Notes under the pieces: generated by a model
Database searches by the model: none
What the model was told of the DNA's origin: nothing
What the model saw: only the letters and a program-made list of their open reading frames with translations
In this document: positions 43,641-52,787 of the stretch, in pieces
Layout: every line of letters starts with the position of its first letter
How positions within the stretch are numbered: the first letter of the stretch is position 1
Assembly (NCBI GenBank): GCA_965657545.1
Contig: CBFHOG010000012.1
Span: 1-59,470 of the forward strand
From: UBA7446 sp965657545
Lineage (GTDB): Bacteria > Bacteroidota > Bacteroidia > Flavobacteriales > Flavobacteriaceae
Length of the DNA: 59,470 nucleotides
Direction: 5' to 3'
Translations under genes and position numbers: made by a program

Positions 43641-45197
43641 ATGCACGCAGATGTATTGGTTGTTGGTACTGGAATTGCGGGTTTAAGCTACGCCGTTCGT
43701 CTAGCTAAAATAAGTCCTCATGTGAATATTTGCATGATTTCAAAACGAGATTTGCTTGAAAGCAATACCAAATATGCACAAGGCGGCATTGCAGTGGTTT
43801 CCAACTTTTTTTTAGATTCTTACGAAGATCATGTGCAAGACACCATGAAGGCTAGTGGGAATACCTCAAACGAAAAAGTGGTTGATTTTGTGGTTAGAGA
43901 AGGTCCAGCATGTGTGAAAGAACTCATGGAGTGGGGCGCTCAATTTGATACAAAGGGAACCAAGCTGCATCTAGGTAAAGAAGGTGGTCATTCGGCAAAG
44001 CGTATTGTACACCATAAAGATCAATCGGGATTGCAGATTCAAAATGCACTCATAGCCAAAGCAAGGTCACTTCAAAACATTACATTTTTTGAAAACCACT
44101 CATTGGTTGATCTTATTACAGATCACCACATTCCAAACGCAAATCAAGGACGTTGTTATGGTGCCTATGTCATTTCAAAAAAAGATCAGGAAATTGTAAA
44201 AATCACAGCTCAACTTACTGTGCTTTCCACAGGTGGTGCTGGTCAGGTTTATGCACATACCACCAATCCAACAGCAGCCACAGGTGATGGATTAGGTGCA
44301 GCATATAGAGCGAAAGTACATATTGAAAACTTACATTTTGTACAGTTTCATCCAACGGCTTTGTTTCCTAAAATTAATGGAAATACCTTTCTTATTTCAG
44401 AAGCCATTCGTGGCGCGGGGGCTATACTTCGAAATCACAAAGGAGAATCTTTTATGCCCCAATACGATACACGTAAAGATTTAGCACCTCGCGATATCGT
44501 ATCTCGTGCGATTCATTCCGAAATGAAAAAAGACAATCAAGCGCATATGTATCTTGATGCTACTCATATTGACGCAAAAATACTTGAGCAAGAATTCCCT
44601 ACCATTTTGACCAATTGTCAAAAAGTAGGTATTGATATAACCAAAGATTATATTCCGGTGCTTCCAGCTGCGCATTACTGCTGTGGTGGAATTGATGTGA
44701 ACGAACACGGACTAAGTAATTTACATGGGCTTTACGCTATTGGTGAATGTAGTCACACGGGTTTACATGGTGCAAATCGTTTGGCATCAAATTCATTATT
44801 AGAAGCTTTGGTATTTGCCTCGCGTGCTGCAAAGCATTCAGCCGTTACACTCTCTGGTAAATTATTGCCAACCTCTTTTTTTGAAAGCATTCCAAACTGG
44901 TCTGGAACAGAAGATATATCCAATCAAAAAACCATTCAAATTCGTGAATTACGTGCGACATTGCAGCGCATTATGAGTGCATATGTTGGAATAATTAAAT
45001 CTGGCGAGAGTTTGCAAAAGGCAGAGGAAGAATTGCATGAGGTTTATATAACCACAAAGCAATTGTACCAACAAAATAAGCTCACACCACAATTAACTAC
45101 TTTACGAAATTTGGTTAGTGTTGCTTATTTGATGATAAAACAATCACAGAAATACCCTCAAAACAAGGGCGTATATTTTAATGAAGATTATGTCTAA
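43641..45197 (+). CDS. nadB: L-aspartate oxidase
   Basis: This FAD enzyme oxidises L-aspartate to iminoaspartate for NadA. FAD site VLVVGTGIAGLSYAVRLA (residues 5-22); substrate/fumarate-reductase-like motifs NTKYAQGGIAVV, HLGKEGGHSAKRIVH, LLEALVFASRAA. 518 aa. It has the full catalytic set of the succinate dehydrogenase/aspartate oxidase family. Its end overlaps the start of nadC by 8 bases. Confidence 0.95.
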   Translation: MHADVLVVGTGIAGLSYAVRLAKISPHVNICMISKRDLLESNTKYAQGGIAVVSNFFLDSYEDHVQDTMKASGNTSNEKVVDFVVREGPACVKELMEWGAQFDTKGTKLHLGKEGGHSAKRIVHHKDQSGLQIQNALIAKARSLQNITFFENHSLVDLITDHHIPNANQGRCYGAYVISKKDQEIVKITAQLTVLSTGGAGQVYAHTTNPTAATGDGLGAAYRAKVHIENLHFVQFHPTALFPKINGNTFLISEAIRGAGAILRNHKGESFMPQYDTRKDLAPRDIVSRAIHSEMKKDNQAHMYLDATHIDAKILEQEFPTILTNCQKVGIDITKDYIPVLPAAHYCCGGIDVNEHGLSNLHGLYAIGECSHTGLHGANRLASNSLLEALVFASRAAKHSAVTLSGKLLPTSFFESIPNWSGTEDISNQKTIQIRELRATLQRIMSAYVGIIKSGESLQKAEEELHEVYITTKQLYQQNKLTPQLTTLRNLVSVAYLMIKQSQKYPQNKGVYFNEDYV

Positions 45198-46056
45198 GTC
45201 ATTTTCCGAAACATATCAAAATGCATTATTACACTGCATTCAACAAGCCATTCATGAGGATTTGGATTCATCTGGTGATCACACATCCAAGGCTATCTTT
45301 CCAGCGAATCATCAATCTAAAGCAAAGCTCATTGCAAAGGGGGCGGGTGTGTTGGCAGGAGTAGATTTTTGTAGCTTGTTGCTTGAGCATCATGCACCAA
45401 ATGTGACACTAATCCCTTTAGTAAATGATGGCACTTTTTTTTCAGTCGGTGAAACACTTTTAACACTAGAAGGCGACACGCAAAGTATGTTATCCTTAGA
45501 GCGAATTCTACTCAATGCCCTTCAACGTATGAGTGGAATTGCAACTGTTACACAAGAAATTCAGCATTCGATTGCGCATACAAACTGTAAGTTATTGGAT
45601 ACACGAAAAACAACGCCAAATTTCCGAATAGCAGAAAAGTGGGCTGTTAATATTGGGGGAGGTGTCAATCATCGTATGGGTTTGTATGATGCTATTATGC
45701 TTAAAGACAATCATATTGATTTTTGTGGTGGATTGGCTCAAGCCTTAAATAAGACAAAAATATATGTGGATCGTTTGTCCGCTTCCATCCCGGTGATTGT
45801 GGAGACACGAAATCTGAACGATGTAGCCATATGTTTGCAGCACACATGGATTAGTCGTGTGTTGTTGGATAATATGACACCAACTGAATTAGCTGAAGCT
45901 GTCACTCTTATTGATGGAAAAATACCAACAGAAGCTTCTGGCAATATCACCCCTAAAAACTGTATTTCTTATGCTGAAACGGGCGTTGATTTTATTTCTT
46001 TGGGATATATTACCCATTCGGCACCCATCATCGATTTAAGCTTACGTGCCGATTAG
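45190..46056 (+). CDS. nadC: Nicotinate-nucleotide pyrophosphorylase (carboxylating)
   Basis: NadC converts quinolinate and PRPP to nicotinate mononucleotide, completing the de novo start of NAD synthesis begun by NadB and NadA. Visible: EDLDSSGDHTSKAIFP, ERILLNALQRMSGIAT, LDTRKTTPNFRIAEKWAV, MLKDNHIDFCGG, LLDNMTPTELAEAV. I use the ATG at 45190 (MSKSFSETYQ); one three codons upstream is possible. 288 aa. The three nad genes form one tight operon. The 3' end overlaps the convergent rimK-like gene by 4 bases. Confidence 0.95.
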   Translation: MSKSFSETYQNALLHCIQQAIHEDLDSSGDHTSKAIFPANHQSKAKLIAKGAGVLAGVDFCSLLLEHHAPNVTLIPLVNDGTFFSVGETLLTLEGDTQSMLSLERILLNALQRMSGIATVTQEIQHSIAHTNCKLLDTRKTTPNFRIAEKWAVNIGGGVNHRMGLYDAIMLKDNHIDFCGGLAQALNKTKIYVDRLSASIPVIVETRNLNDVAICLQHTWISRVLLDNMTPTELAEAVTLIDGKIPTEASGNITPKNCISYAETGVDFISLGYITHSAPIIDLSLRAD

Positions 46057-47426
46057 ATGCTTCTAGGTACGTAATTACATCGCTTTTCGATTGATTTTAT
46101 CATCATTTGTGCAATGTCTTTTTGTGTAGCTGCTTCTATACCCTCCAGTCCTGGGGAGGAGTTTACCTCTAGCACTAAGGGTCCCGATGCTGAGCGAATA
46201 ATATCTACCCCAGCAATACGCAATCCCATGGCTTTGGTGGCTTTTATGGCAAGTTTTCGCTCTTCAGGAGTTGCACGAATAACAGAAGTAGTACCCCCTA
46301 AATGTACATTTGCACGAAACTCTCCAGGAGGTGCAGTTCGTTGCATTGATGCTACTACCTTACCGTCAATTACAAAACAACGTAAGTCCTTCCCATCAGC
46401 TTCTTTAATAAATTCTTGAACTAAGATATTGGCATTCAGGCTTTTAAAAGCATTGATTACACTTTCTGCTGCTTTTTTGGTTTCTGCCAATACAACACCC
46501 TTTCCTTGTGTGCCTTCCAGTAATTTTACAATAAGTGGTGAACCGCCAACCATTTCAATCAAATCATTGGTGTCTAAAGGTGAACTTGCAAAACCTGTAG
46601 TAGGGATTTGTACTCCTTGTTTTAGAAGCAATTGCAACGAGAAAAGTTTATCTCTAGATTGTATAATAGAATCTGAATTATTTAAACAAAACACCCCCAA
46701 GCTTTCAAATAGTCGAAGTAGTGCACAAGCATAAAACGTTTGCGCCGGTCGAATACGAGGAATAACAGCATCTAAAGGCTCTATAGCACTTCCACCTCTG
46801 TAATGAATTTGTGGTGTTGTAGCATCGAGCTTCATAAAGCATTGGCGAATATTATAGAATTCTATTTCATGACCGCGTTGCTCAGCGGCTTCCATAATCC
46901 GTCTGTTGCTGTATAAGTTTTGATTCGATGCCAAAAGTCCGATTCGCAGTCCCTCGTTGGGTTTTTTAAATTGTTTATAAGATTCGAAAATGGTTTCGTC
47001 TTCTACATGACCAGCCAAAAAGTTTTCCGATGGATCTACTATAATACGTCCTATCATGGCTTGGCGACCCAAAAGCATGCGGTAGCCCATGGAATCACGG
47101 TTAGTGAGCGTTAGTTCAATATCCCATTTTTCATCAGCTAGGCTTATTTGGGTACGAACTACGTATCGATTTTCTCTGTTACCACTGGAGCTTTTTACCA
47201 CGCGTTTATCAATTACGAGTGCCCTGCAATTGATTTTGCGTTTTCCATCATTTTGAATGGGGAACACATCAAAGGTTACCCAAGTTTCGTTGTCTTTTTG
47301 GAAAGGTTGTATATTAATTGCGTGCAAGCTTGAGGTTTTTGCACCACTATCTACGCGCGCTTTTACGTATGGAATATTAAGATCATTGAGTGAAATCCAT
47401 TCCTCAGAGCCAACAACTTTTTTCAT
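46053..47426 (-). CDS. RimB-RimK fusion: retropepsin-like protease domain plus glutamate ligase
   Basis: A 457-aa two-domain protein. Residues 1-150 are the DUF785/RimB domain with a retropepsin-like active site (VDSGAKTS, Asp26) and GRQAMIGRIIVDP. Residues about 160-457 are an ATP-grasp ligase of the RimK type (GGSPLIVKLLEGTQGKGVVLAE, VQEFIKEADGKDLRCFVIDGKVV, VLEVNSSPGLEGIE). RimK adds glutamates to the C-terminus of ribosomal protein S6 in some bacteria, and RimB is reported to trim them, so writer and eraser would be one chain. The real target here is unknown. Confidence 0.88.
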   Translation of the reverse strand: MKKVVGSEEWISLNDLNIPYVKARVDSGAKTSSLHAINIQPFQKDNETWVTFDVFPIQNDGKRKINCRALVIDKRVVKSSSGNRENRYVVRTQISLADEKWDIELTLTNRDSMGYRMLLGRQAMIGRIIVDPSENFLAGHVEDETIFESYKQFKKPNEGLRIGLLASNQNLYSNRRIMEAAEQRGHEIEFYNIRQCFMKLDATTPQIHYRGGSAIEPLDAVIPRIRPAQTFYACALLRLFESLGVFCLNNSDSIIQSRDKLFSLQLLLKQGVQIPTTGFASSPLDTNDLIEMVGGSPLIVKLLEGTQGKGVVLAETKKAAESVINAFKSLNANILVQEFIKEADGKDLRCFVIDGKVVASMQRTAPPGEFRANVHLGGTTSVIRATPEERKLAIKATKAMGLRIAGVDIIRSASGPLVLEVNSSPGLEGIEAATQKDIAQMMIKSIEKRCNYVPRSI

Positions 47427-47495
47427 TGCTAAAAATTAGTGCGCAAATGAAATTAAAAAACCCGAACTAATTGCTAATCAAACAAAAAAAAATTG

Positions 47496-50051
47496 TTAAG
47501 ATTTAGAAGAATTTTTTGCTTCCTTGATTTCAAGTGATAATTCATCCGATTTCTTGTCCCAATCAAATGTTACTTTAGCTCCATTAGAAAGAGAGTTACT
47601 TATGATTTCTCCCGCAAGTTTGTCCTCGACATACTTTTGAATGGCACGTGCAAGTGGACGTGCGCCATATTGCTTATCATAACCTTTATCAATGAGAAAA
47701 CTCACTGCATTTTCGCTTAGTTCTAATGTATAGCCAAGTTCTTTAACGCGACCCTGCAAAGCGGCTAATTCAAGCGCAATAATTTTTGCTAAATCGTCTT
47801 TTTCTAAGGTGTTAAAAATAACAACATCGTCAATACGATTTAAGAATTCTGGTGAAAACGTTTTCTTCAAAGCCCCTTGAATTACGCCTTGAATATTTTT
47901 ATCTTCTTGAGATTTTTGAGCGGCAGTACCAAAACCAACACCCAATCCAAAATCTTTAACTTGACGTGCACCAACATTAGAGGTCATGATGATAATGGTA
48001 TTTTTAAAATCAACACGTCTTCCTAATGAATCAGTTAAATACCCGTCGTCTAACACTTGTAAAAGCATATTAAAAACATCGGGATGTGCCTTTTCAATTT
48101 CATCCAACAAAACGACTGAATAGGGTTTACGGCGTACTTTTTCGCTTAGCTGTCCACCTTCTTCATAGCCAACATATCCTGGAGGTGCTCCAATCAATCT
48201 TGATATTGAAAACTTTTCCATGTATTCACTCATGTCAATGCGGATAAGCGATGCTTCAGAATCAAAAAGTTCATGGGCTAAAACCTTGGCAAGTTGTGTT
48301 TTTCCCACACCTGTTTGACCTAAAAAGATGAATGACCCAATGGGTTTATTTGGGTTTTTTAAACCTGTTCGATTGCGTTGAATGGCTTTCGCTACTTTCT
48401 CAACAGCATTTTCTTGTCCAATAACTTTACCCTGAATAAGCTCATTTAGTTTTGATAAGCGTTCGCTCTCGCCATCACCAACCCGTTGCACTGGAATACC
48501 AGTCATCATGGAAACCACATCAGCAATATGATTTTCCGTAACAGTTTCTCTATTTTGGCGTTGTTCTTCCTGCCAATCTTCTTGAGCCAATAACAGCTCT
48601 TTTTCTAATTTCTTTTCGTCATCGCGCAACTTGGCCGCTTCCTCATACTTTTGACGCTTAACAACCGTATTTTTAAGCTCACGAACACGCTCTAACTCCT
48701 CTTCAATAGAAACAATTTTCTCTGGAACTTCCATGTTGGTAATATGCACTCTAGAACCTGCTTCGTCCAAAGCATCAATAGCCTTGTCTGGTAAAAAACG
48801 GTCTGTCATATATCTGTCTGAAAGTCGAACACAAGCTTCAATAGCAGCATCGGTATAGTTTACATTGTGATGCGCTTCGTATTTGTCTTTAATATTTTGA
48901 AGAATTTCAATGGTTTCCTTAACTGTTGTAGGTTCAACCACTACTTTTTGGAAACGTCGCTCCAGAGCACCATCCTTTTCAATGTTTTGACGGTATTCAT
49001 CCAAGGTTGTGGCACCAATACATTGAATTTCGCCACGTGCCAATGCTGGTTTGAACATGTTTGATGCATCAAGACTTCCAGTGGCACCACCAGCACCCAC
49101 TATGGTGTGAATTTCATCAATAAATAAAATGATATTGCTGTTTTTTTCAAGCTCGTTCATTACAGCTTTCATGCGTTCTTCAAACTGACCGCGATATTTT
49201 GTTCCTGCAACAAGAGAAGCTAAGTCTAAAGTAACCACACGTTTGTTGTAAAGCACCCTAGATACTTTCTTTTGGATAATGCGTAGCGCCAATCCCTCTG
49301 CAATAGCAGACTTACCAACACCGGGCTCACCAATAAGAAGCGGATTGTTCTTTTTTCTACGACTTAAAATCTGTGATACACGCTCAATTTCTTTTTCCCT
49401 ACCAATGACAGGGTCCATATTGCCCTCTAAAGCCACTTTGGTCAAATCTCTACCAAAATTGTCAAGTACTGGTGTACTTGACTTTTTTGTTTTCTTGTCG
49501 TCTGAAGAAGTAGAGTAGGAGGAAGATTGGCCTCTACTTTCTTCTTCTGACGGGTCTTCAGGAAAAGCGTCAGCAGATGGCATGTCAATGTAATCATCAT
49601 CAGAATCAACAGACATGTATTTAAACTGATCTTTTACCGTTTCATAATCGACTTGAAGTTTTTGTAAAACCTTGGTAGTGGGATCGTTTTCATTTCTTAG
49701 AATACACAATAATAAGTGAGCGGTGTTTATGGAGGTGCTCTGAAATAATTTTGCTTCTAAAAATGTAGTTTTTAACGCACGTTCTGCTTGTCGCGTAAGG
49801 TGCAAGTTCGTTTTGTGTTGAGACTCTTGTACGCTGGTTGGGTTAGCAGGTGTTAAGATTTCAATCTTGCGACGCAAGTAATCTAAATCAATCTCCAATG
49901 CCTTAAGTATGGAGATGGCTTTACCGTTTCCGTCTCGTAGTAAACCCAGCATAAGATGCTCGGTACCAATAAAGTCATGTCCAAGGCGCAATGCTTCTTC
50001 CTTACTGTAAGAAATGACGTCTTTAACGCGGGGTGAAAAGTTATCGTCCAT
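47496..50051 (-). CDS. clpC: ATP-dependent Clp protease ATP-binding subunit ClpC
   Basis: A HSP100 unfoldase that feeds substrates to ClpP. The start is the ATG at 50051 (MDDNFSPRVKDV), giving 851 aa; the 27 codons upstream are not family-like. Order: Clp-N domain (two repeats, about 1-145), AAA+ domain 1 (GEPGVGKSA, ILFIDEIHTIVGAG), a UVR/coiled-coil motif (KRQKYEEAAKLRDDEKKLE) that separates ClpC from ClpB, and AAA+ domain 2 (LGQTGVGKTQLAK, VVLLDEIEKAHPDV). The N-terminus recalls ClpC of other Bacteroidota. It is divergent from gyrA. Confidence 0.95.
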   Translation of the reverse strand: MDDNFSPRVKDVISYSKEEALRLGHDFIGTEHLMLGLLRDGNGKAISILKALEIDLDYLRRKIEILTPANPTSVQESQHKTNLHLTRQAERALKTTFLEAKLFQSTSINTAHLLLCILRNENDPTTKVLQKLQVDYETVKDQFKYMSVDSDDDYIDMPSADAFPEDPSEEESRGQSSSYSTSSDDKKTKKSSTPVLDNFGRDLTKVALEGNMDPVIGREKEIERVSQILSRRKKNNPLLIGEPGVGKSAIAEGLALRIIQKKVSRVLYNKRVVTLDLASLVAGTKYRGQFEERMKAVMNELEKNSNIILFIDEIHTIVGAGGATGSLDASNMFKPALARGEIQCIGATTLDEYRQNIEKDGALERRFQKVVVEPTTVKETIEILQNIKDKYEAHHNVNYTDAAIEACVRLSDRYMTDRFLPDKAIDALDEAGSRVHITNMEVPEKIVSIEEELERVRELKNTVVKRQKYEEAAKLRDDEKKLEKELLLAQEDWQEEQRQNRETVTENHIADVVSMMTGIPVQRVGDGESERLSKLNELIQGKVIGQENAVEKVAKAIQRNRTGLKNPNKPIGSFIFLGQTGVGKTQLAKVLAHELFDSEASLIRIDMSEYMEKFSISRLIGAPPGYVGYEEGGQLSEKVRRKPYSVVLLDEIEKAHPDVFNMLLQVLDDGYLTDSLGRRVDFKNTIIIMTSNVGARQVKDFGLGVGFGTAAQKSQEDKNIQGVIQGALKKTFSPEFLNRIDDVVIFNTLEKDDLAKIIALELAALQGRVKELGYTLELSENAVSFLIDKGYDKQYGARPLARAIQKYVEDKLAGEIISNSLSNGAKVTFDWDKKSDELSLEIKEAKNSSKS

Positions 50052-50212
50052 AGTTTTAATTTTTTTTTGTTGGTCAAAAATTGAACCATTTGCACATAGG
50101 CACATAACGAATAGACAAAAAAAATCAATCAATTACAAATAATTCACGACAAAATTTTGAGGAATGTAAATAATTAAAAATGTTAATAAGTCATAAGAAA
50201 AACGCCCAATAA

Positions 50213-50247
50213 TTTGTAATTATTCATTCGTTGAATGTGTATTTTAG
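50213..50247 (+). promoter_or_regulatory. Probable promoter of gyrA
   Basis: TTTG (50213-50216), a 23-base spacer, and TATTTTAG (50240-50247, one mismatch to TAnnTTTG), giving a leader of about 27 bases. Confidence 0.4.
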
Positions 50248-50278
50248 CAATACTGTCATAACATTAAATTTACTTTGA

Positions 50279-52771
50279 ATGTCCACAGAAGATAAGTTGA
50301 TTCCAATCAACATAGAAGACGAAATGAAGTCTGCATATATCGACTATTCCATGTCGGTCATTGTGTCACGTGCCCTGCCAGACGTAAGAGATGGCTTAAA
50401 GCCTGTGCATCGCCGCGTACTTTTTGGTATGCACGAGTTGGGTGTTAAAGCCAACTCATCCTACAAGAAATCTGCACGTATTGTTGGTGAAGTTTTGGGT
50501 AAATATCACCCTCACGGAGATACTTCAGTATATGATACCATGGTTCGAATGGCGCAATCATGGAGTTTGCGTTATATGATGGTGGACGGACAAGGGAATT
50601 TTGGTTCCGTTGACGGCGATAGTCCTGCTGCCATGCGATATACTGAGGCGCGTCTTCAAAAAATATCGGAAGACATGATGGCAGATATTGAAAAAGATAC
50701 TGTTGACCATCAGCTTAATTTTGATGACACATTAAAAGAACCAACCGTACTTCCAACACGAGTGCCAAACTTGCTTATCAACGGTGCATCTGGTATTGCG
50801 GTGGGTATGGCAACGAACATGCCCCCACACAACCTTACTGAAGTAGTTAATGGAACGGTTGCTTACATTGAAAATTCAGACATAGATATTGATGGTTTAA
50901 TGGAACACATCAAAGCACCGGATTTCCCTACAGGTGGTGTGATTTATGGATATGAAGGTGTAAAAGAAGCTTTTCATACAGGACGCGGTCGTGTAGTGGT
51001 ACGCGCAAAAGCCGAAATAGAAGAAGTTAATGGAAGGGAATGTATTATTGTAACTGAAATTCCATATCAAGTCAATAAAGCGGATATGATTAAAAAAACC
51101 GCTGATTTGATCAATGATAAAAAGATTGAGGGCATTTCAAATATCCGTGACGAATCTGATCGAAATGGAATGCGGGTTGTATATATTCTTAAGCGAGATG
51201 CTATCCCAAATATTGTCCTTAATATGTTATATAAATACACGGCATTACAGTCGTCGTTTAGTGTTAACAACATCGCCTTGGTTAAGGGACGTCCACAAAT
51301 GTTGAATCTGAAAGATATGATTCATCATTTTGTTGAGCATCGCCATGAAGTAGTGGTCAGACGTACACAGTTCTTGCTTAGAAAAGCTGAGGAACGCGCA
51401 CACATATTACAGGGTTTGATTATTGCTTCTGACAATATAGACGAAGTAATTACTCTGATAAAAGCTTCTGCTAATGCAGATGAGGCACGACAAAAACTTA
51501 TTGACACATTTGACCTCTCGGAGATACAAGCAAAGGCAATTGTAGAAATGCGATTGCGTCAGCTAACAGGTCTAGAGCAGGACAAGTTGCGCTCTGAGTA
51601 CGATGAACTCATGAATACGATTGAGGACTTAAAAGATATTCTTGAGAAAAAAGACCGTCGCATGGGAATTATCAAGGATGAGTTACTCGAAGTAAAAGAA
51701 AAATACGGTGATGAGCGACGCTCCATCATTGAATATGCTGGCGGGAATTTCAGAGTTGAAGATATGATTCCTGATGAAAAAGTGGTGATTACCATTTCAC
51801 ATGCGGGTTATATTAAACGTACACCTCTTGCGGAGTATCGTACGCAAAATCGCGGTGGTGTAGGTCAAAAAGCATCTACCACAAGAAGCGAGGATTTCCT
51901 TGAGCATTTGTTTGTTGGAACAAACCACCAATACATGCTGTTTTTTACTCAAAAAGGGAAATGTTTTTGGCTACGGGTATATGAAATTCCAGAAGGTAGC
52001 AGAACTGCAAAAGGGCGTGCTATTCAAAACCTCATCAATATCGAACAAGACGATAAGGTAAAAGCATTTATATGTACACAAGACCTGAAAGACGAAGAAT
52101 ATACAAACAGTAGATTCGTTGTTATGGCAACCAAAAAAGGCCAGGTAAAGAAAACCTCTTTGGAGCAGTACTCTAGGCCTAGAACAAATGGAATTAATGC
52201 CATAACGGTACGTGATGGTGACGAGTTGTTAGAGGCAAAATTGACTACTGGTGCATCTCAAGTGGTGTTGGCTGTGAAATCTGGAAAAGCGATTCGCTTT
52301 GAAGAAAGTAAAACACGCCCGATGGGTAGAAACGCTTCTGGTGTTCGTGGGATTACATTGCAAGACGCTCAGGATGAGGTAGTTGGAATGGTTGCTGTAA
52401 ATGACTTAGATTCTGATATTTTAGTTGTTTCTGAGAACGGCTATGGCAAGCGCTCTAAAATTGACGATTATCGTATTACAAATCGTGGTGGAAAAGGAGT
52501 TAAAACCCTTGCACTAACCGAAAAAACAGGTAATTTAGTGGCCATTAAAAATGTGTCAGACGCAGATGATTTGATGATCATTAATCGTTCGGGCATTGCT
52601 ATCAGACTTGTAATAGAGTCACTTCGTGTAATGGGTCGTGCCACGCAAGGCGTTCGTCTTATTAATTTAAAAGAGGACGATTCGATTGCAGCAGTAGCAA
52701 AGGTGATGAATGACGATGATGAAATTCAAGATGTTTCTGACTTAGATGTAACAATTGAAGATAACGACTAA
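50279..52771 (+). CDS. gyrA: DNA gyrase subunit A
   Basis: Subunit of the type II topoisomerase that supercoils DNA. The catalytic tyrosine is Tyr121 (AAMRYTEARL). The quinolone region reads HPHGDTSVYDTMV; Thr82 and Asp86 correspond to E. coli Ser83 and Asp87, and Thr at that place is the sensitive state known from flavobacteria. A 6-bladed C-terminal DNA-wrapping domain begins near residue 500; its first GyrA box is degenerate (QNRGGVG at 523-529 instead of Q(R/K)RGG(R/K)G). The acidic tail ends DLDVTIEDND. 830 aa. It is followed after 16 bases by a TPR gene. Confidence 0.97.
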   Translation: MSTEDKLIPINIEDEMKSAYIDYSMSVIVSRALPDVRDGLKPVHRRVLFGMHELGVKANSSYKKSARIVGEVLGKYHPHGDTSVYDTMVRMAQSWSLRYMMVDGQGNFGSVDGDSPAAMRYTEARLQKISEDMMADIEKDTVDHQLNFDDTLKEPTVLPTRVPNLLINGASGIAVGMATNMPPHNLTEVVNGTVAYIENSDIDIDGLMEHIKAPDFPTGGVIYGYEGVKEAFHTGRGRVVVRAKAEIEEVNGRECIIVTEIPYQVNKADMIKKTADLINDKKIEGISNIRDESDRNGMRVVYILKRDAIPNIVLNMLYKYTALQSSFSVNNIALVKGRPQMLNLKDMIHHFVEHRHEVVVRRTQFLLRKAEERAHILQGLIIASDNIDEVITLIKASANADEARQKLIDTFDLSEIQAKAIVEMRLRQLTGLEQDKLRSEYDELMNTIEDLKDILEKKDRRMGIIKDELLEVKEKYGDERRSIIEYAGGNFRVEDMIPDEKVVITISHAGYIKRTPLAEYRTQNRGGVGQKASTTRSEDFLEHLFVGTNHQYMLFFTQKGKCFWLRVYEIPEGSRTAKGRAIQNLINIEQDDKVKAFICTQDLKDEEYTNSRFVVMATKKGQVKKTSLEQYSRPRTNGINAITVRDGDELLEAKLTTGASQVVLAVKSGKAIRFEESKTRPMGRNASGVRGITLQDAQDEVVGMVAVNDLDSDILVVSENGYGKRSKIDDYRITNRGGKGVKTLALTEKTGNLVAIKNVSDADDLMIINRSGIAIRLVIESLRVMGRATQGVRLINLKEDDSIAAVAKVMNDDDEIQDVSDLDVTIEDND

Positions 52772-52787
52772 TTAATTATCCCTTTTT

